Made by a program: the position numbers and the translations under genes. DNA of 64,000 nucleotides from positions 1-64,000 of the forward strand of contig NZ_CVSQ01000052.1 of the NCBI RefSeq assembly GCF_001180165.1, written 5' to 3'. This DNA comes from Candidatus Pelagibacter communis (GTDB taxonomy: Bacteria; Pseudomonadota; Alphaproteobacteria; Pelagibacterales; Pelagibacteraceae). Below the pieces are notes generated by a model. The model was not told the origin of the DNA and did no database searches. It was given only the letters and a program-made list of their open reading frames with translations. Shown one piece after another: positions 63,769 through 64,000 of the stretch; position 1 is the first letter of the stretch; every line of letters begins with the position of its first letter.

Positions 63769-64000
63769 TATTCTTGTAACTTACCGTTTTTCCAAATACC
63801 TGATTTTTGTTTTCCATCTGCCCAAGTAAATGTTCCTTGTCCATTCATAAAACCTTTAGACCACTCTCCTTCATAAGTAGACCCGTCAGGAAAGGTTAAA
63901 GTTCCTTGTCCGCTCCATTGACTATTTTTAAATTCCCCTTCATAGATGTAACCATTAGGCCAAGTTTCGATTCCTTGACCTTGTTTTTTTGTATTAACCC
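63768..64000 (-). CDS. MORN-repeat protein, C-terminal part (runs off the window)
   Basis: The last 77 codons of a protein continuing beyond 64000. It contains three MORN-type repeats visible as GYIYEGEFKNSQWSGQG, GSTYEGEWSKGFMNGQG and a degenerate GKQKSGIWKNGKLQE at the C-terminus. MORN repeats bind lipids or organise membranes and often accompany envelope proteins. The stop codon overlaps the start of the 183-residue membrane protein gene by one base. The N-terminus and any other domain lie outside the window. Confidence 0.85.
   Translation of the reverse strand, partial: VNTKKQGQGIETWPNGYIYEGEFKNSQWSGQGTLTFPDGSTYEGEWSKGFMNGQGTFTWADGKQKSGIWKNGKLQE

Noticed and set aside
1-64000. CRISPR arrays, insertion sequences, prophage genes or toxin-antitoxin pairs
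   Set aside because: No regularly spaced repeats, transposase motifs or phage structural genes were seen; the only long repeat is the 70-bp inverted pair.

Overview
The window looks like a chromosomal segment of a SAR11-clade alphaproteobacterium (Candidatus Pelagibacter or a close relative). The DNA is very AT-rich, and genes are packed end to end with many 1-nt (TAATG) and 4-nt (ATGA) stop/start overlaps. No insertion sequence, phage gene, CRISPR array, tRNA or rRNA was seen. The gene content is the SAR11 repertoire for methylated osmolytes: glycine betaine, sarcosine, trimethylamine and DMSP. The species call is inference from content and style; no 16S gene is present.

Layout. (1) 1-3.2 kb: a UxaA-family dehydratase missing its N-terminus, an EamA exporter and a 3-hydroxyisobutyrate-type dehydrogenase, flanked by a 70-bp near-perfect inverted repeat. 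(2) 3.2-6.9 kb: cytochrome c', cytochrome b561, DUF4396, persulfide dioxygenase and AzlCD. (3) 6.9-11.6 kb: a Fur-box-preceded iron(III) ABC operon with a peroxiredoxin, a cysteine microprotein and a structured spacer inside it. (4) 11.6-15 kb: LysR, AcuI and FolE, with HisI and DUF2237 divergent. (5) 15-20.8 kb: ETF-QO, EtfA, EtfB and a dimethylglycine/sarcosine dehydrogenase. (6) 20.9-33.7 kb: a long, tightly packed minus-strand array running Rieske oxygenase, BHMT, a second dimethylglycine/sarcosine dehydrogenase, SAM methyltransferase, DddP-type DMSP lyase, APS-kinase-like, nucleotidyltransferase, Fe/2OG oxygenase, enoyl-CoA hydratase and further genes. (7) 34-38 kb: betaine-type binding protein and permease with a MetF-like and a GcvT-fold demethylase. 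(8) 38-42 kb: small proteins, DUF3726, an unrecognised 553-residue protein and an M19 dipeptidase. (9) 42-47 kb: purEK, GNAT, cold-shock protein, racemase and others. (10) 47-57.5 kb: heterotetrameric sarcosine oxidase, formate-THF ligase, Fe-alcohol dehydrogenase and trimethylamine monooxygenase. (11) 57.5-64 kb: GpsA, GlpK, a double-length betaine-type permease with its ATPase, and a MORN-repeat protein that runs off the end.

How it works together. BHMT takes one methyl from glycine betaine. The dehydrogenases and sarcosine oxidase then strip dimethylglycine and sarcosine to glycine, passing one-carbon units to tetrahydrofolate and, for the dehydrogenases, electrons through ETF and ETF-QO to the quinone pool. 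FolE, MetF-like and formate-THF ligase serve the folate side. DddP and AcuI provide a DMSP cleavage and acryloyl-CoA reduction branch. Two betaine-type transporter sets are each incomplete here (one lacks an ATPase, the other lacks a binding protein).

Best candidates for undescribed biology: the importer/MetF-like/GcvT-fold demethylase cluster (34-38 kb); the kinase/nucleotidyltransferase/2OG-oxygenase cassette next to DddP (25.5-27.2 kb); the 553-residue protein/DUF3726/zinc-ribbon/M19 cassette (38.7-42.1 kb); and the inverted repeat at the left edge, which may be an amplification artefact.
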